Shown: piece by piece, positions 49,236 to 57,760 of the stretch
How positions within the stretch are numbered: the first letter of the stretch is position 1
How the letters are laid out: every line of letters starts with the position of its first letter
Assembly: GCF_035920345.1 (NCBI RefSeq)
Contig: NZ_CP109149.1
Coordinates: 2,046,001-2,110,000, forward strand
Length of the DNA: 64,000 bases
Reading direction: 5' to 3'
Source of the DNA: Nocardia vinacea
Lineage (GTDB): Bacteria; Actinomycetota; Actinomycetes; Mycobacteriales; Mycobacteriaceae
The notes under the pieces: model-generated
What the model was told of the DNA's origin: nothing
Database searches by the model: none
Seen by the model: only the letters and a program-made list of their open reading frames with translations
Translations under genes and position numbers: made by a program

Positions 49236-49916
49236 TCACCTTTCACGGTGGCGTCGCCGAAGCAACAGCACAATGTTCAGCACCAGCAGCAATGCCACCG
49301 CCGGCGGACCGAAACGCTTCAAGCGGCCCATGCCGGCTGCTTCGAGCAGGTCGATGGGTTCGGCCGCTACGCGCGGCGCGGTAGCCGACGCCGTCACCCT
49401 GGTGCCGAACGCATTGCCGTCGTCTTCCGAATTCGACTTCAGTGCAACGACTTCCGGCGAATCCCGGTCCTTGGTGGCGGTGATCTCCTCGGCCAGGTTC
49501 GCGGCGAACCGGCCGATGAGCGTGCCGGCCACCTCGGCCAGGGTGCCGCGACCGAACTGCGCGGGCTTGCCGGTGATAGCAAGGTTGGTCTCCACGACAA
49601 CGTCGGTAGCACCATCGGATTCCGCGAGTCGACAGGTGATGACAGCGTGCGCGGTGCCATTGCCACGAGCTTCTCGTCCGCCGCCCTCGAGCACGGCGAC
49701 CTTGGTTGTCTCGTCGGTCGACCGGAATTTGATAACGCCGGTATAGGTCAAACCGACGGGACCGAGTTTGACTTTGATCTTGCCGGTGTAGCCGCCGTCG
49801 TCCTTCCCCGTGAGCGTGGCCCCGGGCACACAGGGCGCGATCCGCTCGATGTCGAGCAGCACGTTCCACGCGTCCGACACCGGGACGGGAATACTGAAGG
49901 TGTTCTCGAGCTTCAT
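49236..49916 (-). CDS. CoxG-family SRPBCC protein with C-terminal membrane anchor
   Basis: The 226-aa protein has the SRPBCC fold of CoxG (MKLENTFSIPVPVSDAW, then PCVPGATLTG, YTGKIKVKLGPV and RLAESDGATDVVVETNLAI over residues 1-150). A linker and one membrane helix (PPAVALLLVLNIVLLL, about residues 205-221) end in a basic tail. CoxG helps tether molybdenum hydroxylases to the membrane. The ATG at 49916 overlaps the 2Fe-2S subunit stop by four bases. The gene sits between the hydroxylase subunits and an SDR. Confidence 0.87.
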   Translation of the reverse strand: MKLENTFSIPVPVSDAWNVLLDIERIAPCVPGATLTGKDDGGYTGKIKVKLGPVGLTYTGVIKFRSTDETTKVAVLEGGGREARGNGTAHAVITCRLAESDGATDVVVETNLAITGKPAQFGRGTLAEVAGTLIGRFAANLAEEITATKDRDSPEVVALKSNSEDDGNAFGTRVTASATAPRVAAEPIDLLEAAGMGRLKRFGPPAVALLLVLNIVLLLRRRHRER

Positions 49917-50404
49917 GCGGGGTCCTTCACAATGCTGCTCTTTTCCGCCGCCGCCCGGACGGCCTTGACGATCCCCTGGTATCCCGTGCAGCGGCACAGG
50001 TTTCCGGATATGGCCGCGCGAATCTCCTGGTCCGTGGGATGCGGATTGTCGCGCAGAAATGCGGTCGCGGTGACGACGAAACCCGGTGTGCAGAAACCAC
50101 ATTGCAGGCCATGGTGCTCCCGTAACGCGGCTTGTACGGGCGACAGCTCACCGTCGGCCGCGGCCATCCCCTCCACGGTTGTGATCTCGGCGCCGTCGGC
50201 CTGTACAGCGAAAACCAGGCAGGCCCGCACCGCGTCCCCATCCAGCAGTACCGTGCAGGCCCCGCAAACCCCATGCTCGCAGCCGAGATGGGTGCCGGTC
50301 AGCCCGCAGTCGATCCGCAGGAAATCGGCGAGGGTACGCCGGGGTGGCACGACCTTACGCCGCGCAATCCCATTGACCCGCACTTGAATTTCGACATCAG
50401 TCAT
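49913..50404 (-). CDS. Molybdenum hydroxylase small subunit, 2x[2Fe-2S] (CoxS-like)
   Basis: The 163-aa protein has an N-terminal plant-type [2Fe-2S] domain with CEHGVCGACTVLLDG and an upstream Cys in IDCGLTGTHLGC. A C-terminal helical [2Fe-2S] domain follows with CGFCTPGF and CRCTGYQGI. It carries electrons from the molybdenum centre to FAD. The start overlaps the medium-subunit stop by eight bases, so translation is coupled. The order large, medium, small is read from the promoter. Confidence 0.92.
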   Translation of the reverse strand: MTDVEIQVRVNGIARRKVVPPRRTLADFLRIDCGLTGTHLGCEHGVCGACTVLLDGDAVRACLVFAVQADGAEITTVEGMAAADGELSPVQAALREHHGLQCGFCTPGFVVTATAFLRDNPHPTDQEIRAAISGNLCRCTGYQGIVKAVRAAAEKSSIVKDPA

Positions 50405-51272
50405 CACTAGCCTCCTGCACCGCACGTCGCCACGCCCGCGCCACCATGGCCGCACCGACGCGGCGGCGATAGTCAGCTGATCCATGCAGATCGGATGGCA
50501 CCGAAGTCAGCCCCGACACTGCGGTATGTCCTACATCCCTGGGGTCCACCTCGCTTGTGGCACGACCGATCAGCTCGACTTCGGCTGTACTCGCTCGTAC
50601 CGCCGTCGGTCCGAGTCCGAACAATCCGATGGCGCACCGGTCGATGCGCGAATCCGCATCCAGGCGCACCGCGACCGTGGCGCCCGCGATAGCGAAATCG
50701 CCGCTGCGACGGGCGAATTCCTCGATCGCAAAGCCGCACCGCCCCTGCCGCACCGGAAACACGATGCCGGTCAGCAGTTCGTCTTCGGCGAGCTCGGTGC
50801 TCCACATCCCAGTGAAGAATTCGGCTACGGCGATTGTCCGCCGTCCGCGCGGTGACAGCACTTCGAGCTCCGCATCGAGTGTCAGCGCCACCGCCGGATA
50901 TTCGGCCGCCGCATCGGCATGGGCGATTGATCCACCGATGGTGCCACGGTTGCGGATCTGGAAATGGCCGATCAGCGGGGTAGCGCGCGACAATAGTGGG
51001 ACGGATCCGCGGACTTCCGGGGACTTGCCGACTGCGGAATGCGTTGTCCCGGCACCGATCCACACTGAGTCATCGCGACTGTCGATGCCGCGCAATCCCT
51101 CCAGGCGGCGCAAGTCGACGAGGTGGTCGAAGACCGCGAGGCGAAGGATGAGCATCGGCATCAGGCTCTGCCCACCGGCGATCGCCTTGGCTCCGTCGCC
51201 GAGTTCGGCCAAGAGTTCGACCGCCTCCTGCGCAGTGGCCGGGGCGTGGTACTCGAATGCTGCCGGCTTCAC
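50397..51272 (-). CDS. Molybdenum hydroxylase medium subunit, FAD-binding (CoxM-like)
   Basis: The 291-aa protein is in the CO-dehydrogenase flavoprotein family. It has the FAD motifs AIAGGQSLMPMLILRLA (about residues 31-47) and TIGGSIAHADAAAEYP (about 110-125), plus a C-terminal CODH flavoprotein domain. It passes electrons to the quinone pool or another acceptor. The GTG start at 51272 overlaps the large-subunit stop as GTGA. Confidence 0.92.
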   Translation of the reverse strand: MKPAAFEYHAPATAQEAVELLAELGDGAKAIAGGQSLMPMLILRLAVFDHLVDLRRLEGLRGIDSRDDSVWIGAGTTHSAVGKSPEVRGSVPLLSRATPLIGHFQIRNRGTIGGSIAHADAAAEYPAVALTLDAELEVLSPRGRRTIAVAEFFTGMWSTELAEDELLTGIVFPVRQGRCGFAIEEFARRSGDFAIAGATVAVRLDADSRIDRCAIGLFGLGPTAVRASTAEVELIGRATSEVDPRDVGHTAVSGLTSVPSDLHGSADYRRRVGAAMVARAWRRAVQEASDD

Positions 51273-53614
51273 GCTGTCACCGCCCGGGCATCGGCCGCGT
51301 CGATCAGCGCGAGGATCGCAGCGGGAGTCAGCGGCAGCCGGGAGATTTCCACGCCGAACGGGGCCAGCGCATCGGCGACTGCGTTGACCACGGCCGGCGA
51401 GGAACCGATCGCGCCGCCCTCCCCGACCCCCTTGTAGCCGCCGGGCCCCGGTCCCGGTGTTTCGATGTGACCGAGCTCGATGACGGGCACCTCCGTGGCC
51501 GTCGGAATCAAGTAATCCATGAAAGTGGTGGCGACAGGGTTTCCACTCTCGTCGTAGGCGAGATTCTCGTAGAGCGCGCCACCGATGCCCTGCACCGTGC
51601 CGCCGTAGATCTGGCCCTCCACCACGCTGGGGTTGATCATGGGGCCGCAGTCTTCGCTGACGATGTAGCGCAACAGTGTGACCTCGCCGGTCTCGATGTC
51701 GACCTCGCATGTGCACAGGTGGGTCGCGTTGGCCCAGATCATCGGGCTCTGTGCGCGATAGCGCCCGCTACATTCCAATCCCGCAGGAACGCCCGGCGGC
51801 AGCGCCTCCGGCTGAAAGTAGGCAATTGCGGAGATCTCGGGCAACGACAATTCGGCATCGGGCGCCCCGCGCCCCGTGGCCCGCCCGTGCGTGAACTCCA
51901 CCTCGTCGACCGCCACACCCAAGCGATGGGCTGCGATGGCCAGAATTCGTTCCCGCAGTACCGATGCTGTCTCGGCGATCGCCCCTGCCACCATCGAACC
52001 GGAACGGCTGCCGCCGGTGCCGGCGCCGAACGGTGTCACAGCCGTATCGCCCTGGATGGTGTGGACATCGGCGATGTCCACACCGAGCGCGTCGGCGGTC
52101 AGCTGAATCGCGGTGGTCTCCAGGCTGTTTCCCGAGGATCCACCGGCGAGATATACGTTGACCTTGCCCGAGGGCTCGATGCGGATCGTCGCGCCTTCGG
52201 TGCCGTGGTACGGGGTCGACGCTGCGGTCGGCTCCAGATATGTACAGGTGCCGACGCCGAGGAAGCGGCCCTGCGCGCGAGCCAGTTCCTGCTCACGGCG
52301 GAAGGCCGGATAATCGAGCATCCCGAGCGCCTGCTCGAACGTCTCCAGCGGCGTGACATCGCTGTACCGCATGCCGCTCGGGTTGAGTAGCGGCAAGTCC
52401 TCGCGGCGCAACATGTTTCGGCGGCGCAACTCGGCCGGGTCGATGCCCAGTCGCCGTGCAGCGGTGTCGAGCAACACCTCCCGCGCCATCGATTCGAACT
52501 GCCACGGTCCGCGATACGCCACTCGCCCGACAGTATTGGAGTACAGCATCTTCATTGTGAATGTCGCCGCGGGCACCCGATACGGCCCGGGGAACAGCAT
52601 CCCGACAACTGCTGCGGCCGTCATCGGCGACGGCACCGGATACGCCCCGACGTTCTGCACGTAGTCGAGAGAGGCGGCCAGAATCGTGCCGTCCCGGTCG
52701 AAGGCCACGCGGGCCTCGCCATGGTCCTGGCGTGCCAGCCCCGCTGAGATCAGGTGTTCCTGCCGGTCCTCGATCCACTTCAGCGCGACCGGTACCTTCG
52801 TCGCCGCCAGCATGACACAGATGTCCTCGCGCTGGACCACCACCTTCTGCCCGAAGCCACCTCCGGTGTCGCGCACTATGACTCGCACCCGATGCTCGTC
52901 GACACCGAGCAGCCGGGCGCAGAAGCCGCGCACCTCGTGCGGCGCCTGGGTCGAGGTCCAGATCGTCATCTCACCGGCCGATGCCGACCACTCCGCGACC
53001 ACGCCGCGGGTCTCCATCGGCACTGGTGTATAGGCCTGCTGAAAGATGGTTTGCCGCACCACATTCGGTGCGGCATCGAACAGCGGCGCCACCTCTTCGG
53101 CCGGCCGACCGGCCAGCTGTCCCGCGATGTTCCGCGGAAAACGGGCGTGCACGAGGGCCTGCGAACCTTCCGCCGTCGTGTAATCGACCACGGCAGGCAG
53201 TGGCTCGTAGTCGACCACGACCAACTCCGCCGCGTCTTCGGCTAGATATCGGTCGGCGGCGACAACCAGTGCGACCGGATCCCCGACGAACCGGACCTCG
53301 TCCTCGGCCAGCGGCGGCCAATTCGACGCAGGCAGGTGCGGCCCATCGATCCGGTACGACTGATCGTGCACGCCGAGATTGAGGTCCGCGGCCAGAAAGA
53401 CAGCGTAAACCCCGTCGAGCGCAACAGCTTCCGTGGTATCGATTCCGGTGATCCGGGCGCGGGGCAGCGGACTGCGCACAAAGCAGGCATGCAGCATCCC
53501 CGGCCGCGACACATCATCGACGAATGATCCGGCGCCCGTGAGCAGCCTCAAATCCTCGATCCGGCGGACGCGTGTACCGGCATAGGTATCGGCCCTCGTT
53601 TGTGCGGTACTCAC
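51269..53614 (-). CDS. Molybdenum hydroxylase large subunit (CoxL-like, not a CO dehydrogenase)
   Basis: The 781-aa protein binds the molybdopterin cytosine dinucleotide cofactor. It has GGGFGQKVVVQREDI, the active-site loop AYRGPWQFES (about residue 366), TGGSRSGSMV and the C-terminal catalytic Glu in GVGEGGAIGSSPAV. True form I CO dehydrogenase has AYxCSFR and form II has AYRGAGR; neither occurs here. The enzyme should therefore hydroxylate an organic N-heterocycle, aldehyde or ring. The GTG at 53614 follows GGGGGAG. It is first in the operon large, medium, small, CoxG, SDR, divergent from XdhC. Confidence 0.9.
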   Translation of the reverse strand: MSTAQTRADTYAGTRVRRIEDLRLLTGAGSFVDDVSRPGMLHACFVRSPLPRARITGIDTTEAVALDGVYAVFLAADLNLGVHDQSYRIDGPHLPASNWPPLAEDEVRFVGDPVALVVAADRYLAEDAAELVVVDYEPLPAVVDYTTAEGSQALVHARFPRNIAGQLAGRPAEEVAPLFDAAPNVVRQTIFQQAYTPVPMETRGVVAEWSASAGEMTIWTSTQAPHEVRGFCARLLGVDEHRVRVIVRDTGGGFGQKVVVQREDICVMLAATKVPVALKWIEDRQEHLISAGLARQDHGEARVAFDRDGTILAASLDYVQNVGAYPVPSPMTAAAVVGMLFPGPYRVPAATFTMKMLYSNTVGRVAYRGPWQFESMAREVLLDTAARRLGIDPAELRRRNMLRREDLPLLNPSGMRYSDVTPLETFEQALGMLDYPAFRREQELARAQGRFLGVGTCTYLEPTAASTPYHGTEGATIRIEPSGKVNVYLAGGSSGNSLETTAIQLTADALGVDIADVHTIQGDTAVTPFGAGTGGSRSGSMVAGAIAETASVLRERILAIAAHRLGVAVDEVEFTHGRATGRGAPDAELSLPEISAIAYFQPEALPPGVPAGLECSGRYRAQSPMIWANATHLCTCEVDIETGEVTLLRYIVSEDCGPMINPSVVEGQIYGGTVQGIGGALYENLAYDESGNPVATTFMDYLIPTATEVPVIELGHIETPGPGPGGYKGVGEGGAIGSSPAVVNAVADALAPFGVEISRLPLTPAAILALIDAADARAVTA

Positions 53615-53924
53615 CGCTCCCCCTTTTCCTCGGTATGCCGTGCGATCGACCAACGCCTAGGTGCTCGCCTACCCCGGTACTTCGGTTCGTGCATGTGGCC
53701 TCCATGTACACCGGATGGCATCGCGCGACATCGGCGCATACCGCTTTTCCTCAGCTCTAGCCCCGCCTCCAGATGGACGGCGTTGCGCTGCTCGATCGAA
53801 TCGAGCGACCCGGATCCGTCATCCGCGACGGTCCTGTCGGCGCGGCTCCCGAGATCGATATCGTGCTGTCCAACTGTCTAGCATCGGACTCGAAGGCCTG
53901 TCAATAGAGGTGTATGTCGGATAT

Positions 53925-53939
53925 GAGAATGATATTCTC
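53925..53939. promoter_or_regulatory. GAGAAT palindrome between the hydroxylase operon and xdhC
   Basis: GAGAAT-GAT-ATTCTC is a perfect 15-bp palindrome 27 bp before the xdhC start. Similar elements lie at 57295-57330 and 32701-32715. Nothing else was found in the 53615-53966 gap. Confidence 0.65.
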
Positions 53940-53966
53940 GCCCTGGTACGGCTCGAGAGGATGATC

Positions 53967-55043
53967 ATGCGCGAATTGTCGGCACAGCTGCTGCGATGGC
54001 ATGCGCAGCGCGCCTCGTATGCCGTAGCCACGGTTGTCGACGTAACCGGAAGCGCGCCACGGCTGCCCGGCGCGACTATAGCCGTGAACGACGCCGGCGC
54101 CGTCATCGGCAGCATCTCGGGCGGCTGCGTGGAAGCGGCCGTCTACGACCTCTGCCGTCAGGTACTGCGGTCGGGTACGCCGGCGTGGGAGACGTTCGGC
54201 TACAGCGATTCCGACGCCTTCGCGGTCGGGCTCACCTGTGGTGGCGAGGTCGCGGTCCTCGTCCATCGAGTCACCGCCCAGGAGTATCCGGCCATCGAAG
54301 CTGTCGTGCGAGCCGAGCATCCGATATCTCTGGTTCGCGATCTGAGAACGGGCGAGATCAGCGCCGTCGGACTACGAGAAACTGCCGGCACGAAGTTCGA
54401 ACCGACGGTGGTGCAGCAGGCTTTGGGCATGCTCGACGCCGACTCATCCGGCGTCCGGGTAATCGGATGCGAGGATGCCCAACGCGCGGTATTCATCGAG
54501 TCCTTTGGCTCGCAACCACGCCTGATCGTTTGCGGGGCAACCGATTTCAGCGCCGCACTGTGCCGAGTCGGGCGATTGCTTGGTTACCGGGTCACCATTT
54601 GCGATGCGCGATCGGTGTTCACTACGCAGGCGCGGTTCCCCGACGCCGACGAGGTGGTCGTGGACTGGCCGCATCGGTATCTAGGCCGCACCCCGGTTGA
54701 TTCGCGCACAGCGGTGTGCGTGCTGACACACGATCCGAAGTTCGATATTCCGGTCCTACAGCTGGCATTGCGGCTACCGATCGGATACGTCGGTGCGATG
54801 GGCTCACGTCGCGCCGATGCAGATCGTCGGTCACGTTTGCGGGCAGCAGGTCTCACCGAGTCCGAGCTGCGTCGTCTGCACTCACCGATCGGCTTGGAAC
54901 TGGGCGGACGGACTCCCGAGGAGATCGCGGTGGCGATCGCCGCAGAGATCGTCGCCGTGCGGCGCGGTGGGTCGACCCGGCCGTTGTCCGCGACGAACCG
55001 GCCTATTCACGCCGTGTCGGATGCGCAGCCGTCGTCGGCCTAA
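53967..55043 (+). CDS. XdhC/CoxI-family molybdenum-cofactor maturation protein
   Basis: The protein is about 358 aa. The N-terminal XdhC/CoxI domain has SAPRLPGATIAVNDAG, GSISGGCVEAAVY and LTCGGEVAVLV. The C-terminal Rossmann domain has LIVCGATDFSAALCRVG, CDARSVFTTQARFPDAD, VLTHDPKFDIPVLQLAL and YVGAMGSRRADADR. Such proteins bind Moco and load or sulphurate it into CoxL/XdhB-type enzymes. ATGs at 53961 and 53967 compete; GAGAGG just before 53961 fits 53967 better. It is divergent from the hydroxylase operon, matching its expected partner. Its stop interleaves with that of the convergent TetR. Confidence 0.87.
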   Translation: MRELSAQLLRWHAQRASYAVATVVDVTGSAPRLPGATIAVNDAGAVIGSISGGCVEAAVYDLCRQVLRSGTPAWETFGYSDSDAFAVGLTCGGEVAVLVHRVTAQEYPAIEAVVRAEHPISLVRDLRTGEISAVGLRETAGTKFEPTVVQQALGMLDADSSGVRVIGCEDAQRAVFIESFGSQPRLIVCGATDFSAALCRVGRLLGYRVTICDARSVFTTQARFPDADEVVVDWPHRYLGRTPVDSRTAVCVLTHDPKFDIPVLQLALRLPIGYVGAMGSRRADADRRSRLRAAGLTESELRRLHSPIGLELGGRTPEEIAVAIAAEIVAVRRGGSTRPLSATNRPIHAVSDAQPSSA

Positions 55044-55651
55044 TCGGAAGCGTCAATCTGATCCGCGGCGACTGCCGGTGGCTCCAAGATGTCAAGGTAG
55101 TGTTCGACCAGAGCGAACATCTCGTCATGGCCCATGCTGAAACCGAAGTTGGCTTCCGTCGCCATCAGTCGCGGCAGGCCCGAGAGCAGCATCGACAGCG
55201 TCACTGGGGTGATCTGCTCGGGGGCGATCCGCCGCTCCCGCAGGATGAATGTGAAAGCGGTGACCTGAATTTCCCGGTACCGCCGAGCATAAGCCATCAG
55301 CTCGGTACGAATCGCCTTGCGATGGTTGGCCAGCGCGATGAACTCCTGCATCAGCGCGTTGCCGCGCGGATCCCGGGACAGCTCCCACAGGGCATGCAGC
55401 GGCCGGTCCGAGGTCAGCGCTTGCATTTGGCGTTCGAAGTTGGCCTCGGTTCCTCCACTGAAGACCGCGAGGAACAAATCCTCCATGGTCGGGAAGTAGT
55501 AGTGCACCAACGCCGGCTTGACACCCGCCTCGGCGGCCACCCGACGGGTCGTCGCGGCCGCGTAACCCTCCTCGGTCATGACCCGGGCAGTAGCGTCCAG
55601 AAGAGTGCGCCGCGTCGCCGAGTCCTTCGCGCCTCGCCTGCGGGTGGACAT
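55040..55651 (-). CDS. TetR-family regulator, paralogue of the P450-linked TetR
   Basis: The 203-aa protein has the HTH TRRVAAEAGVKPALVHYYFPTMEDLFLAVF and an effector domain with FIALANHRKAIRTELMAYARRYREIQ and TLSMLLSGLPRLMA. It is closely related along its length to the TetR at 22382-23026. It converges with xdhC, the stop codons overlapping by four bases. It lies in the neighbourhood of the GAGAAT...ATTCTC palindromes and is one of two candidate readers of them. Confidence 0.85.
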   Translation of the reverse strand: MSTRRRGAKDSATRRTLLDATARVMTEEGYAAATTRRVAAEAGVKPALVHYYFPTMEDLFLAVFSGGTEANFERQMQALTSDRPLHALWELSRDPRGNALMQEFIALANHRKAIRTELMAYARRYREIQVTAFTFILRERRIAPEQITPVTLSMLLSGLPRLMATEANFGFSMGHDEMFALVEHYLDILEPPAVAADQIDASD

Positions 55652-55694
55652 GACCGCGAGGCTATCACTGGGCAGTCGGACAGCAGCGGGTGGA

Positions 55695-56303
55695 TCACGC
55701 GGTCAGCGCGCCGCTCGCACCTGATCGGTCATCCCCGGCGGCAAAATGATCGGTGAGGACGCGGGCCGCCTCGGCGATGGCTGGGCGCAGGCGATCCGCC
55801 GGGTAGTCAGGCCCGAACAGCATGCGCCGCAACTGTGGCAGAGCCAGACTCCAGTCGACCATGGCGAGAATCAGAAAGACCAGCGTCCGGGGATCACGTT
55901 CCTCTGAACCCATCGCAACCTGGGCGGCCCGGACCTTGTCCGCATAGTGTTCGGTGCGCGCCGGTTCGTCGGGAACGAGACCATCCCCTATTTCGAGCGC
56001 CTCCCACATCACCAAACGCAGTGCACGCGGGTGCGCCTGGTGGTAGTCGAACAACCGGGCAGCGTAGTTGCCCAGGTCAGACTCATCGAGCGGTACCGCT
56101 CGAGCCAGTTCCACCATCGACCGTTCCAGGACTACCGCGAACAATGCCTTCTTGTCGCCGAAGTAGTCGTAGATCGCACGCTTGTTGGCCTTGGAATTGG
56201 CCGCGATGCGATCCACTCGCGCGCCGGCGATGCCATATTCGGCGAACTCTGTCGTCGCCGCAGCGAGAATCCTTTCCTTGGTCGCCGCAGAGTCATATGC
56301 CAC
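55695..56303 (-). CDS. TetR-family regulator
   Basis: The protein is about 202 aa. It has the HTH RIAANSKANKRAIYDYFGDKKALFAVV and the effector region FDYHQAHPRALRLVMWEALEIG, resembling the TetR_C_17-like group. The start is uncertain. An ATG at 56333 would place the palindrome 56315-56330 inside the gene, so the GTG at 56303 is preferred. It is the second TetR in a row on the minus strand (43-bp gap) and lies 170 bp from the SnoaL-like gene. The target is unknown. Confidence 0.8.
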   Translation of the reverse strand: MAYDSAATKERILAAATTEFAEYGIAGARVDRIAANSKANKRAIYDYFGDKKALFAVVLERSMVELARAVPLDESDLGNYAARLFDYHQAHPRALRLVMWEALEIGDGLVPDEPARTEHYADKVRAAQVAMGSEERDPRTLVFLILAMVDWSLALPQLRRMLFGPDYPADRLRPAIAEAARVLTDHFAAGDDRSGASGALTA

Positions 56304-56314
56304 ACAACCATCGT

Positions 56315-56330
56315 AACGAAACAGTTCGTT
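56315..56330. promoter_or_regulatory. Probable autoregulatory palindrome of the TetR at 55695
   Basis: AACGAA-ACAG-TTCGTT has perfect 6-bp arms. It sits just upstream of the GTG start. Its reverse strand shares CGAACT and TTCGTTAC with the palindrome region at 37796-37815. Confidence 0.45.
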
Positions 56331-56473
56331 CATAGCGTCGGCCCACGCAGGCTCGATTGCTGGCAGGCGCGTTCGCACCATTCGGCGGCGGCCACGTCGA
56401 GCTGGCGTGCGGCGGGTACGCCCGCCGCGATCACATTCCGGCCCTGCCTACCCGATGGGTCCACTCAGGGAAC

Positions 56474-56905
56474 TCACTGCAACACGACGCTGGGATTGCC
56501 GTCGGTCCAGGTGTTCGACAACAGCCGCGACGCGATCCGCCAGCCGGACTCCGTGCGACGCAGCAGATCCCGGTAGCGACCGGCCGCGAGGAAACGTTCA
56601 CCGCCGCGCATGTGCTGGGCCAGGTAGTAGCAGCTGTGGGCGGCCTCGTCTCCGGCGATCGTCACGACGTGGTTGGTGACGAAATGTTGTGTCGCATCGA
56701 GCCTTTCGATCCCCGGCCGAACCCGTGCGAGGATCTCGGCGGGGCCGGTGCACCGCTGGTCGGCCGCCGAATAATCCCAGACGGCGTCTGGCGTGAACAG
56801 GCTCTCGAACAGCGGCCAGTCGCGATTGTCGAGGGCGGTGGAATAGGCGGTCACTGTGTCGACGACCGCAATCCGGTCGGCGAGCAGGTCTGTCGCGGTG
56901 GTCAT
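56474..56905 (-). CDS. SnoaL/NTF2-like protein
   Basis: The 143-aa single-domain protein has the NTF2/SnoaL-like alpha+beta barrel. The N-terminal helix VVDTVTAYSTALDNRDWPLFESLF and DAVWDYS are typical. TQHFVTNHVVTI supplies a buried His, and ARGGERFLAAGRYRDLLRRT-like strands with GWRIASRLL end the fold. Members include ring-hydroxylating dioxygenase beta-like proteins, dehydratases and ketosteroid isomerases. The specific activity cannot be told. It lies 46 bases after the ferredoxin gene on the same strand, so both are likely in one operon. Confidence 0.82.
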   Translation of the reverse strand: MTTATDLLADRIAVVDTVTAYSTALDNRDWPLFESLFTPDAVWDYSAADQRCTGPAEILARVRPGIERLDATQHFVTNHVVTIAGDEAAHSCYYLAQHMRGGERFLAAGRYRDLLRRTESGWRIASRLLSNTWTDGNPSVVLQ

Positions 56906-56951
56906 CTGTGTGCCTCATCAGTAATGGGGATAGGGATGTCGCGACCTCGAC

Positions 56952-57140
56952 TCAGCTCGCTTCGATCGCATGTTCAGGGCAGGCCTGTACAGCGGATTCG
57001 ACCGCCTCGCTGAACTCGTCCGGTATGTCGGACATCTGGACCTGGGCATAGCCGTCGTCGTTGAGGACGAACACCTGCGGGCAAAGACCGACGCAGACGC
57101 CGTGACCACGGCAACGATCCGAGTCGACGAAGACCTTCAT
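56952..57140 (-). CDS. Single-cluster 3Fe-4S-type ferredoxin
   Basis: The 62-aa ferredoxin has a Cys pattern of CRGHGVC, then CP (VGLCPQVF), then CPEHAI. A His replaces the fourth ligand in CxxHxxC, which indicates a [3Fe-4S] or mixed cluster. Such ferredoxins serve actinobacterial P450s. It has GGAAGTGCC before the ATG. No P450 is adjacent; the only one in the window is at 23200-24480, so the partner may be elsewhere. It heads the minus-strand unit ferredoxin-SnoaL and is divergent from the acyl-CoA dehydrogenase genes. Confidence 0.92.
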   Translation of the reverse strand: MKVFVDSDRCRGHGVCVGLCPQVFVLNDDGYAQVQMSDIPDEFSEAVESAVQACPEHAIEAS

Positions 57141-57294
57141 CTGGCACTTCCCTTCACTAGATCGAACAACTCAACTCAACTCGGCCGTGCCAGGGCGAAG
57201 GTCGGCACGCCGCGTCGTCGCTCCCATATGCGCTGCGGCTCTCAATGTCTGCGGGCTTCGCCGTCCACACAGGACGGCCACTTCCGAAATCTGA

Positions 57295-57330
57295 GAGAAT
57301 GCTACTCTCGGTAGTAGAATACGATATTCT
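57295..57330. promoter_or_regulatory. Two GAGAAT-type palindromes upstream of the ferredoxin and ACAD units
   Basis: GAGAAT-GCT-ACTCTC (57295-57309, one mismatch) and AGAATA-CGA-TATTCT (57316-57330, perfect) lie side by side. GATATTCTCG is shared exactly with the site at 53925-53939, suggesting one regulator for both loci. The remaining 57141-57439 DNA holds no gene. Confidence 0.6.
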
Positions 57331-57439
57331 CGCATGAGAAGAACGTCAACCGGGATAGCTGTCGTCGCTCCGAGTCCTCCTCAGAAAGACCATCCACTGT
57401 GACCGTCGATCCGGCCTACGAGCGGGCGCCGTTCCACTC

Positions 57440-57747
57440 GACCCCACCCGTGATTTCCTCCGCCGCACCATGCCGAGCGATGTGCCTCGCGAAACCAGCG
57501 ACACCGCAACCGGATCCGACCGTGAGCGGTGGCGTCGCCGGGCGGAGCTGGGCCGGCCGGACATGCTGGTCCCCGAAACCCTCGGTGGCGGCTCGGTTTC
57601 GGGTCGACCGCTAACAGAATTGGCGCTGGTCGCCGAGGAATTCGGCCGCGCCTGCGCACCCGGGCCGCCCGCACCGAGGATGGCCCGGTGCAGCTGCTCA
57701 TGCCGGCAGACGCGACGGGCGTGACGAGAACACCACCGACCTACTGA
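57440..57747 (+). pseudogene. Remnant of an acyl-CoA dehydrogenase
   Basis: The frame through the ATG at 57470 reads RDFLRRTMPSDVPRE, then RAELGRPDMLVPETLGGGSV and LTELALVAEEFGRACAPGP, the N-terminal helices of an ACAD. It then breaks. A later frame shows LLMPADATGV, a mid-protein ACAD motif, followed quickly by a stop. Most of the gene has been deleted. It lies directly upstream of an intact ACAD, as in the two-subunit ACADs of steroid side-chain degradation, so the partner subunit has been lost here. Confidence 0.75.
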
Positions 57748-57760
57748 CTGGGAGCGCCGC

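Noticed and set aside
49236..53614. Aerobic carbon monoxide dehydrogenase operon
   Set aside because: Subunits and CoxG are present, but the active-site loop is AYRGPWQ, not AYxCSFR or AYRGAGR, so a generic molybdenum hydroxylase is the safer call.
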